Of a DNA stretch of 64,000 nucleotides, positions 32,624 to 40,661 are shown one piece after another (position 1 is the first letter of the stretch; every line of letters starts with the position of its first letter). The notes under the pieces are model-generated. The model was not told the DNA's origin, searched no databases, and saw only the letters and a list, made by a program, of their open reading frames with translations. This DNA is from DASQFQ01 sp963811595. GTDB lineage: Bacteria; Actinomycetota; Thermoleophilia; Solirubrobacterales; Solirubrobacteraceae. Where the stretch lies: NCBI GenBank assembly GCA_963811595.1, contig CAWERW010000006.1, forward strand, positions 62,001 to 126,000. The letters are read 5' to 3'. A program made the translations under genes and the position numbers.

Positions 32624-33423
32624 GACGGCGTCAGCCGGAGCTCGTCGCCGGGCGTGACGCCGCCGAGCTCGACCGAGGCCTCGCCGCCGTTGACGGCGAG
32701 CGAGAGCATGCCGGCGGCGTCCTCGTAGAGCAGCAGCTCGCCGGGCTCGGCGTCGGCGAACGTCCGCAGGTAGCGGGCGCTGCGGCCGTCGCTGCCGATC
32801 GCGACCGGATGGCCCATGCGCGCCTGGAGGTCGCCGGGGGCGGCGTCGAGCTGCACGTTGCCGAACCCGTCGATGACCATCGCGTGGACGATGAGCTGGC
32901 CCTTCTTGCGGCCCTTGCGCGGCTTGGGCAGCTCGATCCGGACGAGCTCCTCGGGGTCGAGCGGCGTGCCGGCGTCCGCGAGCGCCTCCCCGCCGGCGAG
33001 GCGCGCGGCGACGGGCGCGAACAGGTCGCGGCCGTGGAACGTGGCCGACACGGGCTCGAGCCGCCACGGCGACGTCGAGATCTCGACCGCCTCGGTGACC
33101 CAGCCGAAACGGTCGGCCGCGGGCAGCAGCAGGCCGTTGTCGGGGCCGACGAGGATGCGGTCGTCGAGCGCGGTGCGCAGCGCGACGGCGCGCCGCCGGG
33201 CTCCGACCTCCGGGTCGACGACCGCGAGGTGGACGCCGGGCGGCGCGTAGGGCAGCGCCCGCGCGAGCATCAGCGCGCCGGCCAGCACGGACTGGCGCGG
33301 GATGCCGTGGGCGAGGTCGATCACGCGCGCCGTCGGGCACTCGTGCGCGATCACGGCGTGCACGACGCCGACGAACTCGTCCGCCAGCCCGTAGTCGGAG
33401 AGGAAGGTGATCGGTCGCGGCAT
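32620..33423 (-). CDS. SAM hydroxide adenosyltransferase (DUF62)
   Basis: The 267-residue protein opens with PITFLSDYGLADEFVGVVHAVI and has VDPEVGARRRAVAL, VGPDNGLLLPA and TFHGRDLFAPVAA. These are hallmarks of the DUF62 family, which splits S-adenosylmethionine to adenosine and methionine with water; some relatives are fluorinases or chlorinases. It sits after the SAM-using uroporphyrinogen methyltransferase, so removal of spare SAM is a possible role, though this is inference. The ATG at 33423 is 4 nt after the cobA-hemD stop. Confidence 0.88.
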   Translation of the reverse strand: MPRPITFLSDYGLADEFVGVVHAVIAHECPTARVIDLAHGIPRQSVLAGALMLARALPYAPPGVHLAVVDPEVGARRRAVALRTALDDRILVGPDNGLLLPAADRFGWVTEAVEISTSPWRLEPVSATFHGRDLFAPVAARLAGGEALADAGTPLDPEELVRIELPKPRKGRKKGQLIVHAMVIDGFGNVQLDAAPGDLQARMGHPVAIGSDGRSARYLRTFADAEPGELLLYEDAAGMLSLAVNGGEASVELGGVTPGDELRLTPS

Positions 33424-33427
33424 GGGC

Positions 33428-34900
33428 CTACCTTCTCGCGTCGGCCAGTACCGCGTCCACCAGTCCGTCGGGGGTGTGGGGGTCGGCCTCGAGATCCGGC
33501 TCGCGACCGTGGGCGCGCAGCTCGGCGCTCGTGGCGGGCCCGATCGAGGCGAGCTTCGTGTCGGGCAGCGCCCCGGCGGCGCTCAGCAGGTGGCGGACCG
33601 TCGACGCCGAGGTGAAGGTCACGTAGTCGGCGGCGGCGACGGACCGGATCGCGGCGTCGTCCAGCGCCTCGGGCACGGTCTCATAGAGGACGAGCACGTC
33701 GACCTCCGCGCCGCGCTCCCGCAGGGCGTCGGGCAGCACGTCGCGGCCCTCCTTGCCGCGGGCGAGCAGCACGCGCCGGGCGGGCACGTCCGCGAGCGCC
33801 TCGACCATGCCCTCGGCCACCGAGCGCTCCGGCACCACGTCGGCCCTCACGCCGCGCTCGGCCAGCGCGCGGGCGGTGCCGGGTCCCATGGCCGCGACCT
33901 GCACGCCGGCCAGGGCGCGCGCGTCCCTTCCGTCCTCGAAGAGCCGTTCGAGCAGCTCCCGTGCCCCGTTCGGGCTGCTGACCACGAGGAGGTCGTAGCC
34001 GGCCAGGTCGGGCAGGTCGGCGGGCAGCGGCTCGGTCCGGATCGCGGGCGCCTCGATCACGTCGGCGCCGAGCGCGCGCAGCCGGGCGGCGAGCGGGCTC
34101 GCCTGCGCCCGCGCCCGCGTGACGGCGATCGTGCGGCCGTGCAGCGGGCGGCGCTCGAGCCACGCGAGGTCCTCGCGCAGCGCGGCCACGGGGCCGACGA
34201 TCGTCACCGCGGGCGCCTTGATCCCGGCGGCCCCCTCGGCGACGTCGGCCAGCGTGGAGACGACGGTCCGCTGGCCGGGCAGCGTGCCGCGCTCCACGAC
34301 CGCCACGGGCTCGTCGGCCGGGCGGCCCTCGGCCTGCAGCCGCTCGGCGATCCGCGGCAGCGCGCGCACGCCCATGTAGAACACGAGCGTGCCGGGGAAG
34401 CGCGCGAGCGCCGCCCAGTCGAGCGCCGTCTCGGGCTTGTCGGGGTCCTCGTGCCCGGTCACGAACGCGACGCCGCTCGCGAGCTCGCGGTGGGTCACGG
34501 GGATGCCCGCGTACGCGGGTGCCGCCACGCCCGCGGTGATCCCGGGCACGATCTCGAACTCGATCCCGGCCTGGCGGAGCACGAGCGCCTCCTCGCCGCC
34601 GCGGCCGAACACGAACGGGTCGCCGCCCTTGAGCCGCACCACCCGCTTGCCGGAGCGGCCGTGCTCCACGAGCAGCCGGTCGATCTCCTGCTGCGGCATC
34701 TGCGGCCCGCCGCCCTGCTTGCCGACGTAGACGAGCTCCGCCTCCGGTCGCGCATGGCGGAGCGCTCCGGGCGGGATGAGCCGGTCGTAGAGCACGACGT
34801 CCGCCGACCCGAGCAGCTCGACGGCGCGCAGCGTCAGCAGCCCGGGGTCGCCGGGCCCGGCGCCGACGAGGAAGACCGTCGGGCCTCCGGCGCCGCTCAC
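33428..34900 (-). CDS. Uroporphyrinogen-III methyltransferase / uroporphyrinogen-III synthase fusion
   Basis: The 490-residue fusion joins two steps. Residues 1-245 are the CobA/SUMT domain: FLVGAGPGDPGLLTLRA, VRLKGGDPFVFGRGGEE, IPVTHRELASGVAFVTGHE and GTLPGQRTVVSTL. Residues 250-490 are HemD: IAVTRARAQASPLAARL, LLVVSSPNGARELL and YVTFTSASTVRHLL. HemD makes uroporphyrinogen III; CobA methylates it to precorrin-2, so both the haem and the siroheme branches are served. The GTG start overlaps the hemC stop as GTGAGC. Such fusions are known in actinobacteria and firmicutes. Confidence 0.93.
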   Translation of the reverse strand: MSGAGGPTVFLVGAGPGDPGLLTLRAVELLGSADVVLYDRLIPPGALRHARPEAELVYVGKQGGGPQMPQQEIDRLLVEHGRSGKRVVRLKGGDPFVFGRGGEEALVLRQAGIEFEIVPGITAGVAAPAYAGIPVTHRELASGVAFVTGHEDPDKPETALDWAALARFPGTLVFYMGVRALPRIAERLQAEGRPADEPVAVVERGTLPGQRTVVSTLADVAEGAAGIKAPAVTIVGPVAALREDLAWLERRPLHGRTIAVTRARAQASPLAARLRALGADVIEAPAIRTEPLPADLPDLAGYDLLVVSSPNGARELLERLFEDGRDARALAGVQVAAMGPGTARALAERGVRADVVPERSVAEGMVEALADVPARRVLLARGKEGRDVLPDALRERGAEVDVLVLYETVPEALDDAAIRSVAAADYVTFTSASTVRHLLSAAGALPDTKLASIGPATSAELRAHGREPDLEADPHTPDGLVDAVLADARR

Positions 34901-35794
34901 ACCATCTCCTCCGCGCGCGCCAGCAGCTCGCGGGCGCCGGCGGCGAGCATCCGCCGAGCGAGGGCTTCGCCGTCGGCGCCGGGCTGCTCGTCGGCGAGCC
35001 AGGCGGAGCCGTCCGGCAGCCCGACGAAGCCGCGGATCGTGTCCCCTTGCGCGTGAATCGCCACGGGCGTGTGACAACTCGCTTCCAATACGCGCACGGC
35101 GGCCCGTTCCGCGCTCAGCGCCGCGAAGGTGTCCGCGTCATGGATCCCCGCCAGCGCCGCCCGCACCCGCTCGTCGTCCGCCCGCGCCTCGATCGCGAGC
35201 GTGCCCTGCCCGGGGGCGGGCACGAACGGGAGCGGCAGCGCGGCGCGCTCCAGCCCGAGCCGCTGCAGCCCGGCGGCGGCGAGCACGAGCGCGTCCGCCT
35301 CGCCGGCGTCGAGCTTGCGCAGGCGCGTGTCGACGTTGCCCCGCAGGTCGATGCACCTCGAGGTCGGGCCGCGCGGCGAGCAGCTGCGCGCGCCGCCGCA
35401 GCGAGGACGTGCCGACCCGCGCGCCCTCGGGCAGCGCGGCGAACGGATCCTCCGCGGACCCGCCGGCCGCCAGCAGCACGTCGAGCGCGGCGCCCTCCAC
35501 GAGCACGTCCTCCGCCGCGGCGCGCGGCGGCGTCGCGACGAGCGCGCAGCCGGGCTCGAGCTCGCCGGGGACGTCCTTGGCCGAGTGGACCGCGAGGTCG
35601 ATCTCGCCGGCCACCAGGGCGGCCTCGATCGCGTCGACCCAGCGCGACTTGTCGCCGAGCGCGCGCGCCTCGTCGCCGGAGGTCCGGATCTCCACGAGCT
35701 CGGCGCCCTCGAGCCGCTCGGCGACCCAGCGCGCCTGGGCGAGCGCCAGCGCGCTCCCGCGGGTGCCGACCCGCAGCCCGCGGCTCGCGCTCAA
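34897..35794 (-). CDS. hemC: Porphobilinogen deaminase (one frameshift)
   Basis: HemC joins four porphobilinogens into hydroxymethylbilane. The N-terminal part has LRVGTRGSALALAQA, DLAVHSAKDVPGEL and ARVGTSSLRRRAQL. The C-terminal part has AAAGLQRLGL, APGQGTLAIEAR and the cofactor Cys in VLEASCHTPVAIHAQ. The two lie in different frames because of an extra base at about 35353; removing it restores DLEV-I-DLRGNVDTRLRKL, and the corrected gene codes for 298 residues, normal length. The TTG start overlaps the hemA stop as TTGAGC. A sequencing error is more likely than loss of an essential gene. Confidence 0.88.
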
Positions 35795-37119
35795 CTCGCG
35801 TCGCGGCGGCGCAGCGGGCGGACTTCGCCGCCCTCGGCGCGCTCAGTCGCCGCCGGCTCGTCGAGCCCGAAGAGCTCGCGCAGCAGCCCCAGCCGGGCGT
35901 GCCGGTGCTCGGGATCGAGCTGGCGCACGCGCATGCTCGGCTCGTGCAGCAGCCGGCTGACCGCGGTCCGCGCGAGCTTCTCCACGCGCTCGCGGTCGGC
36001 CGGGGAGAGCGATTCCCAGCGGCCCTCGTTCTCGGCCAGCAGCCCGCTGACGACGTCCTCGGCGCGCGTGCGCAGCGCGGTCAGCGTCGGCATCACCTCG
36101 AGCGAGCCGAGCCAGCCCGCGAAGGTCTGGATCTCCTCCTCGACGATGCCCTCGGCCTTGCGCGCCTCGGTGCGGCGCACGAGCTGGTGGCGCGCCACCT
36201 GGGCCTGGAGGTCGTCGACGTCGTACAGCGTCACGTCAGTGAGCTCGGCGCACGCGGGGTCGATGTCGCGCGGCACCGCGAGGTCGATCAGCAGCAGCGG
36301 CCGCCCGGCCCGCGCCGGCGCGACGAGGGCCAGCTCCTCGGCGCCGAGGATCTGGTGCGGCGAGGAGGTCGAGGCGACGACGATGTCGGCCTTCGCGAGC
36401 TCCTCGGGCAGCGCGTCGAAGGCCACCGTCGCGCCACCGAAGCGCTGCGCCAGCGCGATCGCCCGCTCGCGCCGCCGGTTGGCGACGAACATCGTCTTGA
36501 CGCCCTGGGCGTGCAGCGCCCGCGCGGTCAGCTCCGCGGTCTCGCCGGCCCCGATGATCAGCACGTGGCGGGCGCCGAGGTCGCCGAGCGCGTCACGCGC
36601 CGCGTCGACCGCGACGGAGGCGACCGAGGCGCGGCCGACGGAGATCGCGGTGTCGGTGCGCACGCGCTTGCCGGTGGCCAGCGCGGCGCGGAAGAGCTTG
36701 TTGGTCAGCGGCCCGGTCGACTGCGCCGACAGCGCCGCCTCGTACGCGCGCTTGACCTGGCCCTGCACCTCGGCCTCGCCCACGACCATCGACTCGAGCC
36801 CGGAGCTGACGCGGTAGAGGTGGCGCGCGGCGTCGCAGTTGCGCAGCGAGTAGATGCCCTCGACCAGCTCGGTCGGCCGCACGCCGGCACGCCGCGCCAG
36901 CTGCGAGAGCACGACGCTCTCGGCCTCGACCGCGTCGCTCACCACCAGGTACAGCTCGGTGCGGTTGCAGGTGGAGAGCACGACGGCCTCGGAGATCGTC
37001 GGCTCGCGCACGAGCTCGCCCATCAGGCGCTCCGCGCCCGCCTCGGTCAGCGCGATCCGCTCGCGCACCGCGACCCGGGCGGTCTTGTACGAGGCGCCCA
37101 GCGCCAGCAGCTCGCTCAC
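35791..37119 (-). CDS. hemA: Glutamyl-tRNA reductase
   Basis: The 442-residue enzyme reduces glutamyl-tRNA to glutamate-1-semialdehyde, the first committed step of the C5 haem pathway. The catalytic Cys lies in VVLSTCNRTELYLV, the substrate loop in VSSGLESMVVGEAEVQGQVK, and the NADPH domain in VLIIGAGETAELTA. VASTSSPHQIL and LIDLAVPRDIDP follow as in the family. The GTG start overlaps the stop of the ccmD-like gene as GTGAGC. HemL and HemB, which would complete the route, are not in the window. Confidence 0.95.
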   Translation of the reverse strand: MSELLALGASYKTARVAVRERIALTEAGAERLMGELVREPTISEAVVLSTCNRTELYLVVSDAVEAESVVLSQLARRAGVRPTELVEGIYSLRNCDAARHLYRVSSGLESMVVGEAEVQGQVKRAYEAALSAQSTGPLTNKLFRAALATGKRVRTDTAISVGRASVASVAVDAARDALGDLGARHVLIIGAGETAELTARALHAQGVKTMFVANRRRERAIALAQRFGGATVAFDALPEELAKADIVVASTSSPHQILGAEELALVAPARAGRPLLLIDLAVPRDIDPACAELTDVTLYDVDDLQAQVARHQLVRRTEARKAEGIVEEEIQTFAGWLGSLEVMPTLTALRTRAEDVVSGLLAENEGRWESLSPADRERVEKLARTAVSRLLHEPSMRVRQLDPEHRHARLGLLRELFGLDEPAATERAEGGEVRPLRRRDAS

Positions 37120-37325
37120 CGGGGCACCGCCTCGCGCTCCGCGCCCGTCTCGGCGGGCGGCGCCGTGCGCTTCTCCGCGATCTCCGACAGCTCGACCAGC
37201 TCGCGCTCGATCCGCGCCAGCTTCGTCGCCATGATCGCCACGTACACGAGGATCAGCGCCAGGAAGACCAGGTAGGCGCCGGCGACGTAGGGCCCGGCGT
37301 CGTCGAGTGGGAGCGCAGGAGTCAT
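37116..37325 (-). CDS. CcmD-like small membrane protein
   Basis: The 69-residue protein starts MTPALPLDDAGPYVAGAYLV and has one membrane helix (YLVFLALILVYVAIMATKLA) followed by a charged helix RIERELVELSEIAEKR. CcmD proteins have the same plan and release haem-loaded CcmE from the CcmABC transporter. Position directly after ccmC supports the call; sequence similarity in this family is low. Its ATG shares a base with the ccmC stop (TGATG). No ccmE or ccmF is present nearby. Confidence 0.7.
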   Translation of the reverse strand: MTPALPLDDAGPYVAGAYLVFLALILVYVAIMATKLARIERELVELSEIAEKRTAPPAETGAEREAVPR

Positions 37326-38053
37326 CAGAGTTGCGTCGGGGCGGCCGTCCGCGCGAGCGGGCCCGCCGCGTCGTCGCCGGCGAGCGTGCGCTTCAGGGCG
37401 CGCAGCCGCATCGAGGCGTGCTTGGAGGCGAGCTCGTACTTCCACAACGTCACGAACAGGCACACGATCGCGACGAGCGAGATCAGGAACGTCATCCGCA
37501 TCTCACCGGGCATCGCGCCGCCCGTGGTCGAGAGCACGCGCGGGTGGATGAGCGACTCCGCGAGCCGCACCGCGAGGAAGTTCAGCGGCACGAACGCGCC
37601 GCCGATGATCGCGAACACCGCCGCGTAGCGGGCCTGGCGCTCGGGGTCGTCGATCGAGAAGCGCAGCGGCTGATAGCAGGCGAAGAGCAGGAAGACGATC
37701 AGGAAGGAGACGAGCGTCGGCTCGTCCCACACCCACCACGCGCCCCACGAGGCCTTGGCCCAGATCGCGCCGGTCGCGAGCACCCCGACGCCGAAGATCA
37801 GCGACAGGTGGATCGCCACGTAGGAGCGCAGGTCGTGCGCGCGGTCGCCGGTCCGCAGGTAGCGGATCGCGTACACGCCGCCGGCCACGAAGCCGCACAG
37901 CGCCACGATCGCCAGCGGGACGTGGAGGTAGAAGATCTTCTGGACGAAGCCCTGGTCGGCCTCGTTGGGCGCGTAGAAGAACACGAGCGCGAACGCGCCC
38001 GTGACGAGCACCAGCGAGGCGATGGAGAGGGACCGAAGCCCTCGGCCGTACAC
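37325..38053 (-). CDS. ccmC: Haem exporter protein CcmC (cytochrome c biogenesis)
   Basis: The 242-residue membrane protein has about six helices and the tryptophan-rich haem-handling motif KASWGAWWVWDEP, flanked by the His residues of FYLHVPLAIV and VAIHLSLIF. CcmC presents haem to CcmE outside the membrane during cytochrome c maturation. I chose the GTG at 38053, preceded by GGAGG 12 nt upstream inside the end of ccmB. A longer reading from 38119 would cover ccmB sequence and is rejected. It is followed by the ccmD-like gene. Confidence 0.9.
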   Translation of the reverse strand: MYGRGLRSLSIASLVLVTGAFALVFFYAPNEADQGFVQKIFYLHVPLAIVALCGFVAGGVYAIRYLRTGDRAHDLRSYVAIHLSLIFGVGVLATGAIWAKASWGAWWVWDEPTLVSFLIVFLLFACYQPLRFSIDDPERQARYAAVFAIIGGAFVPLNFLAVRLAESLIHPRVLSTTGGAMPGEMRMTFLISLVAIVCLFVTLWKYELASKHASMRLRALKRTLAGDDAAGPLARTAAPTQL

Positions 38054-38060
38054 GTGTTGC

Positions 38061-38732
38061 CTAGTCCTCCAGGAGGAAGTCGAAGACTGCCAGGGCGAGC
38101 AGCCCGAAGACGAGATCATAGAGCCCGAGGACGCCCAGCCAGCGGCCCGGAAGCGGCTCAGCGCCCGCTTCGGCGAACAGCGGCGCGGTGGCGTGCCCCG
38201 CGGCGATCACCACCGGCAGGATCAGCGGCAGCGAGATCAGCGGCACGATCAGGTCGCGGGCCCGGGTCTGGATGGCCAGCGCGCCGACGAGCGTCCCGAT
38301 GATCGCGATGCCGGCGTCGGCGAGCAGCAGCACCGGCAGCAGCTCGGGCAGCGCCTGCGCCGGCGACGGCCCGAGCAGCAGCACCGCGAAGGCCGGGATC
38401 GCCGCGATCTCCACCGCGACGAGGAACCCGAACAGGACCGCCGCCTTCGCCACGAACAGCGCGGTGCGGTCGACCGGGGCGAGCAGGAACGCGTCGAAGC
38501 CGCCCTCCTCGCGCTCGGCCACGAACAGCCGGTTCATCCCCAGCACGGCCGCGAACAGCAGCGTCACCCACAGCACGCCGCTCGCGAGGTCGCCGGAGAG
38601 CGTCTCGCGGTCGAGCCCGAAGCGGAACAGCACGAACGTCGACAGCGAGAACAGGAACATCGCCGGCACCGACTCGCGCGTGCGCAGCTCGAGCCGGAGG
38701 TCCTTGCGGACGAGGGCGGCGACCGTGCTCAC
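38061..38732 (-). CDS. ccmB: Haem exporter protein CcmB (ABC permease)
   Basis: The 223-residue membrane protein has six hydrophobic segments and the CcmB landmarks VRKDLRLELRTRESVPAMF, ERERGGFDAF-like EREEGGFDAFLLAPVDRTAL, and PLISLPLILPVVIAAGHAT. It forms the transmembrane part of the CcmAB ABC complex. The GTG start overlaps the ccmA stop as GTGAGC, and the end carries the ribosome-binding site for ccmC. Together with ccmA, ccmC and the ccmD-like gene it makes a standard system-I core, set inside a haem-synthesis operon. Confidence 0.9.
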   Translation of the reverse strand: MSTVAALVRKDLRLELRTRESVPAMFLFSLSTFVLFRFGLDRETLSGDLASGVLWVTLLFAAVLGMNRLFVAEREEGGFDAFLLAPVDRTALFVAKAAVLFGFLVAVEIAAIPAFAVLLLGPSPAQALPELLPVLLLADAGIAIIGTLVGALAIQTRARDLIVPLISLPLILPVVIAAGHATAPLFAEAGAEPLPGRWLGVLGLYDLVFGLLALAVFDFLLED

Positions 38733-39418
38733 GCGTACAGCCCCCGCACGTCGGCCTCCGTCACGTCGCCGCGCCCCGCGACGATCGCGGCGCGGCCCTT
38801 GCGCAGCCCCAGCACCATGTCGGCCTCGTCGAGCCCGTGCTCCACGTCGTGGGAGATGACGACGCGCGCCGGGCGGGTGGGGACGGAATCACGGCCGATC
38901 AGCGGCGCGACGGCCTCGGCGGCGCCCGGGTCGAGGTTGGCGAGCGGCTCGTCGAGCAGCAGCAGCTCGGGCTCGTGCAGCGCGCAGCGGCAGATCGCGA
39001 CCCGCTGCGCCATGCCGCGCGACAGCGTCCGCACCGGCTCGTCGCCGCGCGCCAGCAGCCCGACCTGGTCGAGCAGCGCCTCCACCCGCGCCTCCTCGAC
39101 CCGGTGCAGCCGCGCGTGGAACTGCAGGTTCTCGCGCGCGGACAGCTCGCGGTAGAGCAGCGGGTCGTGGGCGAGCAGCCCGATCCGGCCGCGCACCGCC
39201 CAGCCGTCGTCCGGCAGGTCGCGGCCGAGCACGCGCGCGCGGCCCGCGTGCGGCTTCAGCAGCGTCGCGAGGATCCGCAGCAGCGTCGTCTTGCCCGCGC
39301 CGTTGGCGCCGAACACGGCGAGCGTCCGCCCCGGCTCGAGCGTCAGCGTGACCCCGGCCAGCGCCGTCCGCTCACCGTAGGCCCGGCCGACGTCCTCCAG
39401 CTCAATCGCGGGCGCCAT
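38729..39418 (-). CDS. ccmA: Haem exporter ATP-binding protein CcmA
   Basis: The 229-residue ATPase has Walker A GANGAGKTTLL, signature LSRGMAQR (a variant of LSGGQ), Walker B LLLLDEPLANLD and the switch His VVISHDVEHG. IGLLAHDPLLYRELSARENL is the usual CcmA Q-loop neighbourhood. It drives the CcmABCD complex that releases the CcmE-haem adduct. Its start lies inside the 3' end of the moaB/mogA gene (17-bp overlap), so it is in the same transcript as the siroheme and molybdopterin genes. Confidence 0.9.
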   Translation of the reverse strand: MAPAIELEDVGRAYGERTALAGVTLTLEPGRTLAVFGANGAGKTTLLRILATLLKPHAGRARVLGRDLPDDGWAVRGRIGLLAHDPLLYRELSARENLQFHARLHRVEEARVEALLDQVGLLARGDEPVRTLSRGMAQRVAICRCALHEPELLLLDEPLANLDPGAAEAVAPLIGRDSVPTRPARVVISHDVEHGLDEADMVLGLRKGRAAIVAGRGDVTEADVRGLYA

Positions 39419-39887
39419 GCCGGGAGTCGCCCCGCAGGGTGCGCACGGCGTGAGCCAGCGTCGGCGCGATCACCGGGAAGCCCTCGCTGACCGCCTTCGG
39501 CGAGCCCGGGAAGTTGACGATCAGCGACATGCCCGCGATGCCCGAGATGCCGCGCGAGAGCATCCCGTGCGGCGTGATCTGGATCGCCGCCATCCGCAGC
39601 GCCTCCGCGAAGCCCGGCGCCTCGCGCGAGAGCACCGCGCGCGTCGCCTCGGGCGTGACGTCGTCGGGCGTCAGGCCGGTGCCGCCGGTCGTGAAGATCA
39701 GGTCGCAGCCGTCGTCGATGAAGTGGTTGAGCCGGTCCTCGATCAGCGCGAAGTCGTCGGACACGACCTCCATCGCGACCACGTCGCAGCCGGCCTCCTC
39801 GGCCAGCGCGGCGAGCACGGGGCCCGACTCGTCCTCCGCCTCGCGCCGGGAGACCGACGTGGAGACGGTGAGGACGGCGGTGCGCAT
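39402..39887 (-). CDS. Molybdenum cofactor protein MoaB/MogA
   Basis: The 161-residue protein has the MPT-binding signature LIFTTGGTGLTPDDVTPEAT and the C-terminal LIVNFPGSPKAVSEGF. MogA-type enzymes adenylylate molybdopterin before molybdenum insertion; MoaB is the close relative found in many bacteria. The N-terminal strand MRTAVLTVSTSVSRREAEDES is also typical. No other moa, moe or nitrate/nitrite reductase genes are in the window. Its ATG follows the siroheme gene stop by 5 nt. Confidence 0.9.
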   Translation of the reverse strand: MRTAVLTVSTSVSRREAEDESGPVLAALAEEAGCDVVAMEVVSDDFALIEDRLNHFIDDGCDLIFTTGGTGLTPDDVTPEATRAVLSREAPGFAEALRMAAIQITPHGMLSRGISGIAGMSLIVNFPGSPKAVSEGFPVIAPTLAHAVRTLRGDSRHGARD

Positions 39888-39892
39888 GGGGG

Positions 39893-40636
39893 TCAAGCGA
39901 CGGCCGGCGCGTGGGAGCGCTGGGCGGCCGCGATGAGGTCGAGCACGGCCGCCTCGTCGCCGTCGCGCAGGAGCGCGATCGGGTCCGGGTCGCCGTTGAC
40001 GATGCCCTCGAAGAACGCCTTGCGGTCCTGGTACGTCGGCAGCGTCCCCTTCGCCCAGCCGCGGACGTCGTTGAGCAGCACCGCGAGCCGCGCGTAGGGC
40101 TCGCCGTACTCCTCGGCCACCTGGGCCTTGATGCGCTTGGCCAGCGCGGGCGAGGCGCCGGCGGTCGAGATCGCGATCGCGAGCGGCCCGGTGCGCACGA
40201 TCGCCGGCAGGATGAAGTTGCACAGCGGCGGGACGTCGACGATGTTGACGAGCATCGCGCGGCGCTCGGCGTCCTCGTAGACGCGGATGTTGACGTCGGT
40301 GTCCTCGGTCGCGGCGATCGCGATGAACGTCCGCTCGAGGTCGGGCGTCTCGTACTCGCGCCGGATCCACTCGATCGAGCCCTCGCGCGCCAGCTCTTCG
40401 AGCTCGGGCACCGCGCGCGGCGAGATCAGCACGACCTGGCCGTCGCACGCGAGCAGCCCTTCGACCTTCTCGAGCCCGATCGCGCCGCCGCCGACCACGA
40501 CGCAGCGGCGGCCGGTCAGCTTGAGGCACGCGATGTAGAACGGGGTCTCGAGCATTCCCTGCACGCAGGTCTGATCGCAGATCCCGCGGCGGAACTGACA
40601 GACGCATTCCTTGCCCGCGTAGGCTTGAGCTGGCAT
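39893..40636 (-). CDS. Precorrin-2 dehydrogenase (siroheme synthase N-terminal type) with Cys-rich N-terminus
   Basis: The 247-residue protein has the NAD-binding fold of CysG-N/Met8: PFYIACLKLTGRRCVVVGGG, AIGLEKVEGLL, TFIAIAATEDTDVN and the siroheme-synthase strand LVNIVDVPPLCNFILPAIV with TAGASPALAKRIK. It oxidises precorrin-2 to sirohydrochlorin and may insert iron. Unusual is an N-terminal extension carrying ECVCQFRRGICDQTC, four Cys in a CxC-x6-C-x3-C pattern, which could bind Fe-S, zinc or the iron to be inserted. The ATG at 40636 has a -10 box (TACGGT) 9 nt upstream; it heads an eleven-gene operon that includes the cobA-hemD fusion supplying its substrate. Confidence 0.88.
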   Translation of the reverse strand: MPAQAYAGKECVCQFRRGICDQTCVQGMLETPFYIACLKLTGRRCVVVGGGAIGLEKVEGLLACDGQVVLISPRAVPELEELAREGSIEWIRREYETPDLERTFIAIAATEDTDVNIRVYEDAERRAMLVNIVDVPPLCNFILPAIVRTGPLAIAISTAGASPALAKRIKAQVAEEYGEPYARLAVLLNDVRGWAKGTLPTYQDRKAFFEGIVNGDPDPIALLRDGDEAAVLDLIAAAQRSHAPAVA

Positions 40637-40645
40637 CGCGCCTAC

Positions 40646-40651
40646 ACCGTA
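40646..40651 (-). promoter_or_regulatory. -10 element of the siroheme/haem/ccm operon
   Basis: TACGGT lies 9 nt before the ATG at 40636. On the other strand TACAAC (40650-40655) is 6 nt before the divergent ATG at 40662 and shares the central TA, repeating the layout seen at dtd. Confidence 0.45.
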
Positions 40652-40661
40652 CAACCACGTA

